From contig JASISA010000001.1 of NCBI GenBank assembly GCA_031771865.1, positions 1,922,001 through 1,986,000 of the forward strand: a stretch of 64,000 nt of DNA, given 5' to 3'. Below, piece by piece: positions 53,241-63,501 of the stretch (its first letter is position 1; every line of letters starts with the position of its first letter). The notes beneath the pieces are model-generated. The model saw nothing but the letters and a program-made list of their open reading frames with translations, ran no database searches and was not told where the DNA came from. Both the position numbers and the translations under genes were made by a program. The DNA comes from Nothophaeocryptopus gaeumannii. Taxonomy: Eukaryota; Ascomycota; Dothideomycetes; Mycosphaerellales; Mycosphaerellaceae.

Positions 53241-53711
53241 TCACTTCCACTTCTCAACAATATCCCTTCCACTAATCCACAATCGAGCAATCACGAACCC
53301 CAACACCACAATGCCCTCAATCATCGCCACCCCCAGCACGCCGACCATCACACACTCCCACAAATGCAAATGCCACAAATACCATCCCGGCCACCTCATC
53401 AACACCACCAAAACTGCCATCCCTATCATAACCTTCTCCCGCACCCTCTCCAATTTCATCTTCTCCTCCCCATCTCTCGCAAAACACCATTCATTCGACA
53501 ATCCCTCAAACCTCTCCAACATAACCCCCTCAATAACCCCAGTAGCGAAGCGCATAACCATCATCGCCACAGAATATCCCATGACGAGAGCGACGACATT
53601 TCCGGGCGTATGATGCTTCCACTCTCCATATTGGGAAGCTTCATGGGAGGACGTAGTATCGTCTGCGAGGACGCGGGCGTAGTATCTCTTCGCACCCTCG
53701 GGAAGTGACAT
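53241..53711 (-). CDS. Small multi-pass membrane protein of unknown function
   Basis: 156 residues from ATG 53711. The same frame is open without an ATG back to about 53905, so a longer form with an upstream exon is possible. The N-terminus is MSLPEGAKRYYARVLADD. Three or four hydrophobic segments follow: NVVALVMGYSVAMMVMRFAT, VMIGMAVLVVLMRWPGWYLW and VGVLGVAMIEGIVVLGFVIA. The C-terminus is basic (RDIVEKWK). I do not recognise the family. Long hydrophobic helices with regular charged loops make chance unlikely. It follows the ABC gene in convergent orientation. Confidence 0.55.
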   Translation of the reverse strand: MSLPEGAKRYYARVLADDTTSSHEASQYGEWKHHTPGNVVALVMGYSVAMMVMRFATGVIEGVMLERFEGLSNEWCFARDGEEKMKLERVREKVMIGMAVLVVLMRWPGWYLWHLHLWECVMVGVLGVAMIEGIVVLGFVIARLWISGRDIVEKWK

Positions 53712-55368
53712 GGCTCGGGTGCGTGCCGATACTCGCGATAAATATGCTTCGTCTGGGGAGGAGGAGGAGGAGGAGTTTGGGCTGTGGGATTGGAGGTGGA
53801 CGGTTGGTTGGGCGGTGGAGAGAGGAGGAGAGGTAAGGTGAGTGCATCGGGAATATCTCGATGAGGTGAGGTTGAGTTGAGTGGTTGGAAGTTGTAGTGA
53901 ATGGTTTAGAAATCGTGTGTCGGGCGGACATGCTTGCTGCGTGTCTCAGGCGGGAGGAGAGATGTTGAGTGGGAGTTTCCTGAGACAGTTGTTCAAGTTC
54001 TCGCGTGCATAATTCTGGGTTGGAGGCATGAGGGAGATTTACGTTGTTTGGTATCTGTTGTTTCTGGTAAGAGCGGGTTGGAGATGATCGGTCCTGGAAG
54101 GGGAAAGAAGACGAGTTTGAGAGGAAGTCCATCCTGCTTATCCTTTCCAGCTCTATCGTCACGAGTCGTATTGTTGGATGCCATATTGCGCGACTTTCTA
54201 CTGTAACAATAGGAGTGAGATCGATGTTGCTGTACTAAAGTCAACTATTGTCGTCAGTACAATAGCAAGCTTGGCGCTGGTGAATTCATTCACTCACTCA
54301 CCCAGGTCGGATTCGAGTTCGCATGAACATGAAATCAATGAAAGGGGCCTCCTCAGCCTTTGCAATGAGCACCATGCTGCTGAAGTCGCAGACGGCGTTC
54401 GTCATCTCACCAGATTCTTTGAATACTCATGTCTGCAAGGGGACTTTTAGACAAGGGGCTCGCGCCGAGGTATCATATGAAAGAGAGCCTGCCCCAATGC
54501 TTGAGAGGCAGGTGGAGATACGGATATTCCCCCTCATCGGTAAGGTAGTGAGGATGTCTCCGCGACGAAGTGTAGAGCGAAAAGGCTGGTATACGCGAAG
54601 TCAGGGGCAATGAGCTTTCAAACGGCTCGTGCTACAAGCTTGGTGAGTGAATGTGGAGGCGCTCAAAGCTGCAGGTAGGACGTACCTACTCTATCCGCTG
54701 GATTGAATGCCAAATTTCCCTGGATCTCTAGTATCGTTGAATATCTTGAGATCCATGCTGATGGCAAAGACGCATGTCTTGTCGGATTCAGCATGTTCGA
54801 ACGATCACGGCCATGGAGACTTACCATGTTGCTAGAATCCGAATAGTCTCGGGAGTTCAGTTTGGACTTTTGACCACCATAACTTCGATTCATCTATCTG
54901 ACGTCTCGGTCTTGCCTCGCGCAATACATCACACTCAATCGCTCTGCAGCGCCTATGGCGAAACGTACGTTAGTCATTTACTCTCATAGTCATGGCCCTA
55001 TTCTCCCGAAACGAACGCCGGTGAGCGGTCTTCCGTTAAACCCAGAATCAGCACCTCACTACTCCTTCTTCTGTCTTCCCAATTTCCCAGCCGTTAAAGT
55101 CTTGGTATCTTGATGCTCATGAAGCGATTCGTTCTTCCTTCGTTCGAAGCTGCAATTATCTCGGCTGCTGCCTCCCTCGTCACTTTTGCGTCCAGCTGGG
55201 TAGCGGCCATCGCGGCGTCGGCGCTTGCCATTTCACGTTGGAGTGAGAGATGTCTTCCGTGGAATTGCGAGCCCGTAACATCTCCGTGGTTGGCACTCGT
55301 CGATTCTTGCCATAGCGCGCTGGCTGTTTGGCAAGGCTTGTATGGCGTACTGGGGCTGACTAGGCGTC
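53712..55368. other. 1.66-kb region without a supported gene
   Basis: Contains a GGA-type microsatellite near 53758-53775 and several short frames I cannot support. It lies between the start of the small membrane protein gene and the 3' end of CLA4. Confidence 0.4.
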
Positions 55369-58167
55369 CTAATGCCCACCACCCTTTCGGAAACGTAGCA
55401 GTTCGCTCAAGCTTGCTAATGAGCATCCGTGCTGCAAGAATTCATGGCGACCGAGCTCCTCGGCAGTCGCTCGTGACTTGACGTCGACGCATAGACACAC
55501 GCTCAAGAAGGCCTTCAGTTCCTTGGATAGCTTCTCTGGCTTTTTCAATCTTGGCGTGCCGTTCGTCGCGATCAAGTAGAGGGCCTTCAGTGGTTCCTCG
55601 TTCAGATAAGGTGGCTCCGATTCGATCATCTCGATAGCCATGATACCAAGGGACCAGATGTCAACTTTAGACCCGTACTCCTTTTGCTTGACAACTTCAG
55701 GAGCCATCCAGTATGGCGTACCAACCATGGTGGCACGCTTGGAGCGCTGCTCCGTAAGCTTTGCGCAGAAGCCGAAATCCGTAATTTTGACTGCGCCGCG
55801 AGACGAGAGGAGCACGTTGTCGGACTTGATGTCTCGGTGGATGATGTTTTGGGCATGCAGGTGAATAAGACCCTTGCAAGTCTAGTGATTGTTAGCAGAA
55901 GTCAGGGGTCGATGAAGGATACTTCTTACCTCCAAACATATCGTGGCAATCTGATCCTCCATGATCGACGCATTGTTGTCAATGACATCTGTCAAAGCGC
56001 CACCCTCCATGAACTCCATCACAACCCACAACTCGAAGGTATCTTCTTGTAGGAATGCGTCGAGGAAGTTGACAATGTTGTCGTGTCGGCTTTCCTTCAT
56101 CACAATGATCTCGTTCACGATCAGCTCCTTCCTGGGTTGCGATCGCAGGTCCATCTGTTTGATGGCCACCTGCGCTCTTGGTCCGTACATCTTCACAAGA
56201 TCCTGTGCAGTCTTGCTTGGCGCGTTTTCGCGAATGCGCGCGACGTAGACTGATCCTGAAGCACCTTGACCGATCTTCTTCTGCTTGTTATAGCTCTCAA
56301 GAGGATTACTCAGGGTGACGACAGATCGAAGTCGGTCCATAACTTGGGCGTCAGACATGGCGCTCATGCGTACTTCCTTTTGCTTCGGCTCGCTGGGCTC
56401 CTTCTTAGTAAGCGCCATCTCTGCCTGCTTGACCGCATCGGGTTTGCCAGATGGCTGTTTTGTCGCAACATTGAGTGGTTTGACCTGGCTAGCCGAGGGC
56501 TGCTTGCCGTGATTTCCTGCGCCTGATGGTTTCCGAGTCAGTGGTTGTGGATCCTTCTTCACCTCTCCATTCGCAGCAGGCACGGACGGCTGCTTTACGG
56601 CATACGGTGACTGAGCAGGAGTATTAGGCTTCTTGACAGCAGTGGAAGATCCATTTTGCGACCCCGGAGGCGCAGGCGCAGGTCTCTGTGCTTGCAAGTT
56701 GCGAATTGGAAGCGCATTGCCTGGCTGCCCGCTCTTGCTCGCCGTTGGCGCTGGAGGAGCAGGTCGAGTCGCATTGTATCGGCTCTGTCCATTCGCGGGA
56801 CTCGCATCCCTTTGCGAGTCAGCAGCGTATCCACCACCACCAATCTCCTGCTTCGCAAGTGGTACTTTGGCCTTCGGTAGAGACTCATTGTATTCTCGAT
56901 CCTCTTGTTCTTGGCGTCGCTTGCGATCTTGCTCCTCATCATTGCGTCGCCTCTCCGACTCCTCTCGCTTCCTCTGCGCCTCCTGTCGCCGTCTTCGCTC
57001 TTCCTCCGGTACGTTGGTCGGCGCAGTATCGGCACGCTTCGGTGGCCCGTAGCGGTCATCCGATTGATCTCTGCTAGAGCCAGATCCATATCCGCTTCCT
57101 GGAGTTCGCGTTTGGCTGCCACTGCTTTGGAAGCTTTCTTGGCGGTGCATGCCTGGTGGCTGTGGTCTCGGTGGAGCTACACCGTTGCCCGTTTGGTATC
57201 CAAGCTGCTTCTCGCGATTGCTTTCAAGTCCAGGTGTAGGTGTCAAGGACGGATACGACTTTGGATCTTCAGCACGGACTTGAAGCTTGTCTGTGTAAAA
57301 CTGCAAGACCTCCATAACAGCTTGAGGGTTCTTCGCCATATCATCCTTGGTCAACGCTGATCCTTTCAGCAGTCGCTCCCATTCCACGGGTAAGCCGACA
57401 AATCCGCCGGTAACAGGGTCGAAGCCGACGTGAACGCGATGTGAGAAGCCTGTAGGATGTGAGACTCCACCCATCTGCGGACAGCGGTCGTAGATGTTGT
57501 CCATCCAATTGTAAACATCGGTATCGGTCTCAAACTTGAGGATCCAAATTTTGTTTTGCTCTCGAGTAAGCTCCAAACTAAAAGGGTAGTTGTCGGATCT
57601 CGTGATATGTGAAACATCTTTCAAGTAGATGGTGTTGGTGGTCTTGTTGCTGGAACTCGATTTCAGGAAATCAAGCTGTTTCTCCCGGAGCACGAGGAAA
57701 CGCTCGTTCCAGAAGGCCTTCATGAAGCCACCGCCCTCCTCCTTGACCTTTGCCCAGCCATCTTTGACCACGGTGAGGTCGCCATTGCTAGTCTCTGACC
57801 GCCCGAGGGAGGTCGATGAAGGCGAATTGAGCGAGTTTCCGGAGTTGTTGTTCAGGTAGGTCAGGTTGGGGTTGCCGGGCGTGTTGTATACATTTGGAGT
57901 GAGTGTGACCTTGGGCCGGTCGGTGGGCGGTCGCGGCGCGGGGCCTGGATTGAGGAACTGGTCCGGTCTGTACAGTCTACTCTCCCGTTAGCATGTCTCA
58001 TCGCCATACTTGATGTTCAGTGTTTCCTGAGCTCTCGTCCATGTTGCACGGCGGTACAATCTCATGTGCTCTGGGTATGCGCTCACACGCGGTAGTCGGA
58101 AAGAAATACACATTGCTGGGTAGGAGAGCAGTGATGGGACTCACGCGTTGGGTTGGTTGCCAGCCAT
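55369..58167 (-). CDS. CLA4: p21-activated kinase Cla4
   Basis: Cla4 is a PAK-family Ser/Thr kinase activated by Cdc42/Rac; it governs polarity, septation and hyphal growth. Three exons: 58167-58145, 57976-55930 and 55881-55369, 860 residues. The introns are 57977-58144 (GTGAGT..GTAG) and 55882-55929 (GTAAGA..CTAG). The first gives MAGNQPNALYRPDQFLNPGP and the second joins TICLE to TCKGLIHLHAQ. A PH domain covers about 78-172 and a CRIB motif (SHPTGFSHRVHVGF) starts near 180. A long Pro/Gln/Arg-rich linker follows. The kinase domain, about 565-840, has IGQGASGSVYVA, VAIKQMDL, HRDIKSDNVLL, DFGF, MVGTPYWMAPE. All catalytic residues are present. Confidence 0.95.
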
Positions 58168-60301
58168 GACGGCAGCCTCGCGGAGTCGATGTCCGCGGTG
58201 CGCCGAGCGTTGGCGGATCCCTGGCTCTCAATCGGTGCGGTGCCTGACGGTTGTGGGCAAGTGACGGTGTACGGCGCGTGGAGGGATGGAGGGACGGTGA
58301 GCGCGGCGAGGTCGTGTGGTGTTGAGTGCGCAGAAACAAATGGGGTCGCGGGTGGTAGTTCCAAGGACAGGACTCCCGGCTTTGCAGTTCTCAGTCAGGT
58401 CGCAGGTCGCTCGCAGCTTGAGTTTCTGGTATCTGACTGGCTGGCTGCGACCTTGAACAGGGTCTTGTCGTTGTGGAAAGCGGCGGGCGGAATCCTCTCG
58501 CACAAAAACGTCGGCGGCGGCAGACCACTGGCTGGCACTGCTTCTCGACGCTCGGCAAATGACTGGCGCGCGCTGCGACAGGGCGGCGGGTATTTGGGCA
58601 GCGACGGCGAGGTAACAATAAAGGCGACACTGAGGCAGCGGAGTCGCGCGACACTGGGTCAATGTTGGAGGACGGCGACGGTTGACCCTGCGCTGGTCTC
58701 AATCTCAACAGCTCTTCTTCCTGATTTGTGGAGGTTGAGCGGTGGTACAAGACGCTCCAAAGAACACAGATAGTTCTAGTTAGCCCTGCTCGTGGGAGGC
58801 ACAGTGTGTTTCTGTTGGACTGAGAACTGCCTTCCGTCCAACGTTGTTTCACCACGCACTACCGACGTCTCATCACCACATCACGATGATGGCCAAGCTA
58901 CCTCCCTCGACTGTTTGGTGAATTGCCTCGCTGCCTCACAATCACCCGAGCCAAGCCTGTGAAGCTGCAGCTGCGCATCATGCTGCCAACTCTCTGCCTC
59001 CCAATCGCCACCGATCAAAGCAAGTCCGCTGTCCCTCGAGTCAGGTCGATGAGCTCCGCCACCAAGGAATCCGACGGTTGAAGCAAGACACCAGCTTGAG
59101 CAGTCTTCCAGTCTACAGTCTTCACACCATCATCGCGGGGTCGCGGCAACGAAGTCTATCTCACCAAGCTTTGCATCTGCCAGCCAATCGCGTTCCGCAT
59201 CTCGCTGCGTTTGGCTGTGTTTCAGACATGTCCCGATCTCTGCCACCACAAGCTTCCCCACGACACCAAGTTTCACGAGCTCGCTGCGGCTCTGTCCATG
59301 ATACCGCGTAGAAGGTACGCATGAGTTGTAAAAGACGTGCAGGAACCATTGCACATGTGCTGCACATTGCGACTACACGTGGCATTCGATGTTGTAACGA
59401 ACCCTTCAGATCAGGCGAACGCACGCATCTACAAGGACTGCCGTGTCGCTTTCACGGAGAGAGCTCGGTCGACACCCGATTGGGCTGCCATTCCTGGTAC
59501 GAAAAGCCGTTGTCAAATCTTGGAGAAGTCTTATGCCTCAGGCTGAAAGTGAACGATATACGCGTTCCAGGAGGCTTCTTTGCGGATCCTCTCCTTTTCC
59601 AGAGGCACGCGATGCTATTCGAGTTCTCGATCTTGAGCAGCAACGTAAACATATCGATTTCTTCAGGAGACGACGCCGACTGAATCAGGAGATCCTGAAC
59701 TTTGACCTGGGCTGGCTATCTGAAGATACAGTGGCGAGACTGTCTTGCCTGCCCTAGAAGTCGACCTATGCTCGACTCACCGAAGAGCACCATATCAGCA
59801 TGCCATTCCATCGGCGCTGGTTCTTACGAGGCCGCGAGGGACTTTGCTGTTGAATGCTATGAGGCCTTGCGTGCCGCGAGGTTTCCCGCTGCTTGCCTCA
59901 TCGATCTCGAAAGGCCTGTCGCCCTGTAGCATTCACTGATGGGCCGAGGAGAGGCTTTAAAACCGCTTGCAAGCCGGACAGCAGGTAGGAGCCGATGTGG
60001 GAAAAGGTTCGATGGTGCAAGGCATTTGCTACTATCACAGTCGGTGCAACGGCAGCTGACGCAGATTTCCTACGCACTTAATGGTAGATGAAGTGCAATC
60101 CCTTTTGTTTCGTGCTGATCGATAATAGCACATGCGTCGGCCAAAGCTCCAGGAGATCGAACTTCATGCCCGTCAGAAGCAGCTTCCTCTTAATATGCAG
60201 ACTTTTTGAGAGGCCCGAGCAGAGCACCAGAATAATGTCCGCGGTCCCAAGAACAGCTACTCTCATGTCATCTCCACTCGTCGAGAATCCTCCCCCGTCC
60301 C
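58168..60301. other. 2.1-kb region without a supported gene
   Basis: The promoter of CLA4 and the 3' flank of the SANT-like gene at 60302. Frames of 70-200 codons occur on both strands but are low-complexity or unlike protein; none is accepted. Confidence 0.4.
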
Positions 60302-60885
60302 TCAAACTAACTGATTTTCATCTCCCTCATCCTCGCCGGCACCCTCGCCAGCATCCTCTTCAGTCTTCACCTTCTTAACCGGACTCTCCTCTTCCCCCTC
60401 ATCATCGGCACCCTCAACACTCTTCTCTGTAGCCTTACACTTGCCCGTCGACTTGACACTACCAGCCTCTCCATTCGCCTTCTTCCCACCACCACCTCCT
60501 CGCTTAGCCGGAGTCTTCGGAGCCGCAGCAGCCCCATCCTCAGAAGTGGCAGCTGGCATCTCGCCATACTGCTCTTTGGCGACTTTCTTCATCTTGTCAT
60601 ATTTCTGACTGGAAAGGGATGTTAGTGAGCGGCACGAAGAGCTTGCGATGAGTGAGGCGAGTACAGCCCGGCTACTGGGGTGAACGGGGTAGGTGATGGT
60701 CAAGGGGAGGGGAGCGGAGGGGAAGGGAGGGAAGAAGGATGGAGGAGAGCGCACCGAAGTCCGTTAGCGGAGTACTCTGAACCCATGAGCTCAGCGATCT
60801 TGGCCCAATTGGGGGTGGTGGGGCCTTGGACGTGGATGATGGTGAGGAGGAATTGGCGTTCTTTGGCTTCGTCCCAGGAGACCAT
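60302..60885 (-). CDS. SANT/Myb-like small DNA-binding protein, array member 1
   Basis: Two exons, 60885-60755 and 60608-60302, with a 146-nt intron (GTGCGC..CCAG), phase 2, give 145 residues. Exon 1 encodes MVSWDEAKERQFLLTIIHVQ and TTPNWAKIAELMGSEYSANG, which resembles a SANT/Myb-like three-helix unit with Trp at both ends. The splice reads NGLRQKYDKMKKVAKE, a basic recognition-like helix. The C-terminus is Lys/Ala/Glu-rich with PKTPAKRGGGGGKKANG and SPVKKVKTEE, typical of chromatin-associated tails. It is paralogous to the genes upstream at 61435-63501. The family is common and often expanded in filamentous ascomycetes; its role is unknown to me. Confidence 0.75.
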
Positions 60886-61434
60886 TTTGGCGGTAGTTGC
60901 TGGTGATGAAGTTGTAGGTGTGCGGAGTGGTGTGGAGGGTGTTGGTGATGTTTTGCGAGTGGCGGTTGAGGTTGGTAGTCGAAGGTGTTTGTTTGTGGAG
61001 GAAGGAAGAAGACGATTAAGAGAGTGGGAGAGCGAGGTGAGCTTCTTGAAGAAGAACGCAGGTGAGGTTTCGCTGACGAGTGAAGCAGGTTCTGTAGGTG
61101 GCTGGAAATCAGAAGAAGAATGGCAATGGCACAATAGTAAGGTAAGTCAAGTGAAGTTTCAATTTCAATTCTCCATTCTCGCTCTGACTGATGCATACGA
61201 CAATAGCTTCAAGCTCAAGTTCAAGTTCAATCCCAAGTACGCAGCCGCCGGTCACTGCTAATCCACACGCTGCTCAGCAGAAGAAGTCTCACCTCACCGT
61301 GGGTACTCCCTCCGCCTGCAGCATGTCGGCTGATGCATTCGGGAAGATCGTAGTCGTAGTAGTAAGTCAAGTCGTCCACCCTCCCAATTCATCCATCCTC
61401 CCCAAATCTCGCTGTTCCTGGAAGTCTTGCCCCC
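60886..61434. other. Spacer between array members 1 and 2
   Basis: About 550 bp without a supported gene; the promoter of array member 1 should lie here. Confidence 0.4.
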
Positions 61435-61943
61435 TTAGACCCACTCATCCTCGCCGTCCTCGAGAGCTGGAGAAGGCTCCTTCTTCACCTTCTTCACCTT
61501 CTTGCTCGGGGTAGCCTCCTCATCATCGTGACCCAAGCCATCGTCCTCCCCATCGACGCTCTTGCTAACAGCCTTGCGCTTGCTACCGCTCTTCGTCTCG
61601 CTCGCAGACTTCTTGGGAGCGCGCTTAGCGCCGCTCTTGGGCGTCTCGGTGGTGGAGGTGTCGGTGCCTTCGGCGACCATCTTCTTGAGTTTGCTGAAGC
61701 GTTGCCTGCAGAAGAAACAAAGGATTGGCATGATGAGCAGCGTGGAGATAATGAAATGGTGGTAGGTGGGTGCGTGCGTGGCGAAACAGACGACACAGCG
61801 TTCGCGGTAATGCCATCTCCTACGTCGGCGGCGACTTCATCCATGTTTGGCATGGATGGGGCTGCGCGCTTGATGATGGCGAGTAGGAGGCGGTGGTCGA
61901 GGGTGTCATTCCAGATGACGCGGTTACCGTGGGCTTTGCCCAT
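61435..61943 (-). CDS. SANT/Myb-like small DNA-binding protein, array member 2
   Basis: Two exons, 61943-61792 and 61705-61435, with an 86-nt intron (GTCTGT..GCAG), phase 2, give 140 residues. Exon 1 starts MGKAHGNRVIWNDTLDHRLL and has MDEVAADVGDGITANAVS. The splice reads ANAVSQRFSKLKKMVAEG. The tail has PKSGAKRAPKKSASETKSGS and PSKKVKKVKKEPSPALEDG. The donor GTCTGT is unusual but is the only one that keeps the family pattern. Two solitary first exons of the same phase lie upstream (62142-62296 and 62508-62662) and could splice to this second exon. Confidence 0.75.
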
Positions 61944-62141
61944 GGTTTTGGTGATGGATGATGGTTTACTGTGGTGATGTGGTGCTTGATTGAGGGCTGG
62001 AGGGTGGTTGAGAGTGTTGAGGAGGGTTGGTGCAGGGGTGAAGCAGGGGAGGATCAAAGGGTGCAAGAGGTAGATGACGAGCGGGTGAAGAGCAGATGCA
62101 GGTGGAACGTAAATGAGGGAGAGTTGAAGTGTAAGACGAAC

Positions 62142-62296
62142 CCGACAGCCACCTTCGTGATGCCCTCTCCCATCTCAGCAGCGGCCTTGCCCATGTCTGG
62201 GTTACTGTCGTACTGCTTGATGATGGCTAGGAGGAGCTTGCGGTCCATCGCATCGTTCCACGTAATGCGTGTACCCATAGGTTGACCGCTAGGCAT
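62142..62296 (-). CDS. Solitary first exon of a SANT-like gene (array member 3)
   Basis: A 155-nt exon starting MPSGQPMGTRITWNDAMDRK and continuing LLLAIIKQYDSNPDMGKAAA, MGEGITKVAV, parallel to exon 1 of members 2 and 4. A donor (GTTCGT) follows in phase 2 at the family position. No second exon lies before the next gene begins at 61943. It is either an alternative first exon of member 2 or a 5'-only duplicate. Without splicing the frame runs on about 30 codons to a stop at 62054. Confidence 0.55.
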
Positions 62297-62507
62297 GGTG
62301 GCGGGATGTGTGTTGTGTTGGTGGTGTGTGGTAGTTGTAGTGGCGTTGGATCGTGGTTGGATGCGTTGCGGGAAAAGTTGTGTTTGGAAGGGAAGAAGTA
62401 GAAAGAAGAGAAGAGAGGGTGGTCGAGATGCGGGCGAAGTGCCGGTGAAGATGGATCGGAGCAAGTGAGAATGTGCTCAGGTGAAATCCACCTCTGTTCA
62501 TACTCAC

Positions 62508-62662
62508 ATGACAGCCTTGGGGGTGATACCGCCACCCATACGTGCAGCGACGTCGGTATAGTTGGGAGTGGCTGAGTTCAAATCGAACATGGCGAGAAGC
62601 ATTTCCTTGTCTTTCGCGTCAGTCCAAGTGGTCTTGGTGCCAGCAGTCTGTCCCGTCGGCAT
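62508..62662 (-). CDS. Solitary first exon of a SANT-like gene (array member 4)
   Basis: A 155-nt exon starting MPTGQTAGTKTTWTDAKDKE and continuing LLAMFDLNSATPNYTDVAAR, MGGGITPKAV. A strong donor GTGAGT follows in phase 2. As with member 3, no own second exon is present downstream. Same length as the member 3 exon, with a similar start (MP(S/T)GQ..GT), so the two are probably the most recent duplicates. Confidence 0.55.
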
Positions 62663-63039
62663 TGTGGCGGTGGCGGTGGTGTAGTTGATGGCTGTTGGCA
62701 AGTGGTGACTGTTGATGTTCGGTAGTGTTTGAGAGAGTTGTAGTCGGTGGAGAAGCTTGGATGTTGGAAGTATTTGAGCGGTTGGTGTTGTGTTGGAGTT
62801 TGGTTGTCAAGGAGACGGAGGGAGTAGGAGAAGGGGAGGGGAAGGTGAAGCAGAACGTTGTGGCGTGGCATGTGACTACAGCACCGGTGAGGATGCGGCT
62901 CATGCATAATCAATTCAAGCAAGGCATCTCCTGTGAGCCTCTAATACTGATGATGGCTCTCATTTCTCTCCCAGCCCATCTGATCGCTAGGACCTAGTCA
63001 AGAAGCTGCAGTCTCCCCAAACGAATCAAGTCACTTCGA

Positions 63040-63501
63040 TCAAGCCAACTCCTCATCGTCGTCCTCAATCTTCTCCGCCTTGACCTTCTTCAGAGGAGTC
63101 TTCTCCTCGCCCTCCTCATCGTCTTCGGTCACATCCTTAACCGCCTTACGCTTCCCAGTCGACTTGGCACTTCCCTCTCCATCAGCCTTCTTGCCACGAC
63201 TCTTCGGGGTCTTGGGACCGTCGCCGTTGGCGGCACCAGCTTCGCCGCCTTTCAAGTCGCCAAACTTCTCCTTGGCTTGCTTTTAGAGGATCTGGTATTG
63301 CTGACTGCCGAGTAGTCAGTATGCATGGCAGGATGATGTTTCATGATGAAGAAGGATGGCTTGCCGAAGAGCATTGCCTGTGTACTCTGGACCCATCATG
63401 CTCGCAACTGCATCCCACTGCGACTTTGGTACGCTTGCGGAGGTGAAGGAGATAATGGCCATGAGCATCATCTTATGGCTGGTATCGTCCCACTTGACCA
63501 T
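63040..63501 (-). pseudogene. SANT-like array member 5 with in-frame TAA in exon 2
   Basis: Exon 1 is 63501-63365 (MVKWDDTSHKMMLMAIISFT, SQWDAVASMMGPEYTGNALR) and exon 2 is 63304-63040. The intron (63305-63364, 60 nt) begins GCAAGC and ends GCAG, so it is a GC-AG intron. The joined frame reads NALRQQYQIL, then TAA at 63283-63285, then KQAKEKFGDLKGGEAGAA and a normal Lys-rich tail (KKADGEGSAKSTGKRKAVKD, KTPLKKVKAE) to the stop at 63040. Member 1 has QKYDKMKKVAKEQYGE over the same stretch, so the stop replaces a Lys codon (AAA to TAA or AAG with two changes). As it stands the product lacks the basic tail. Confidence 0.6.
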
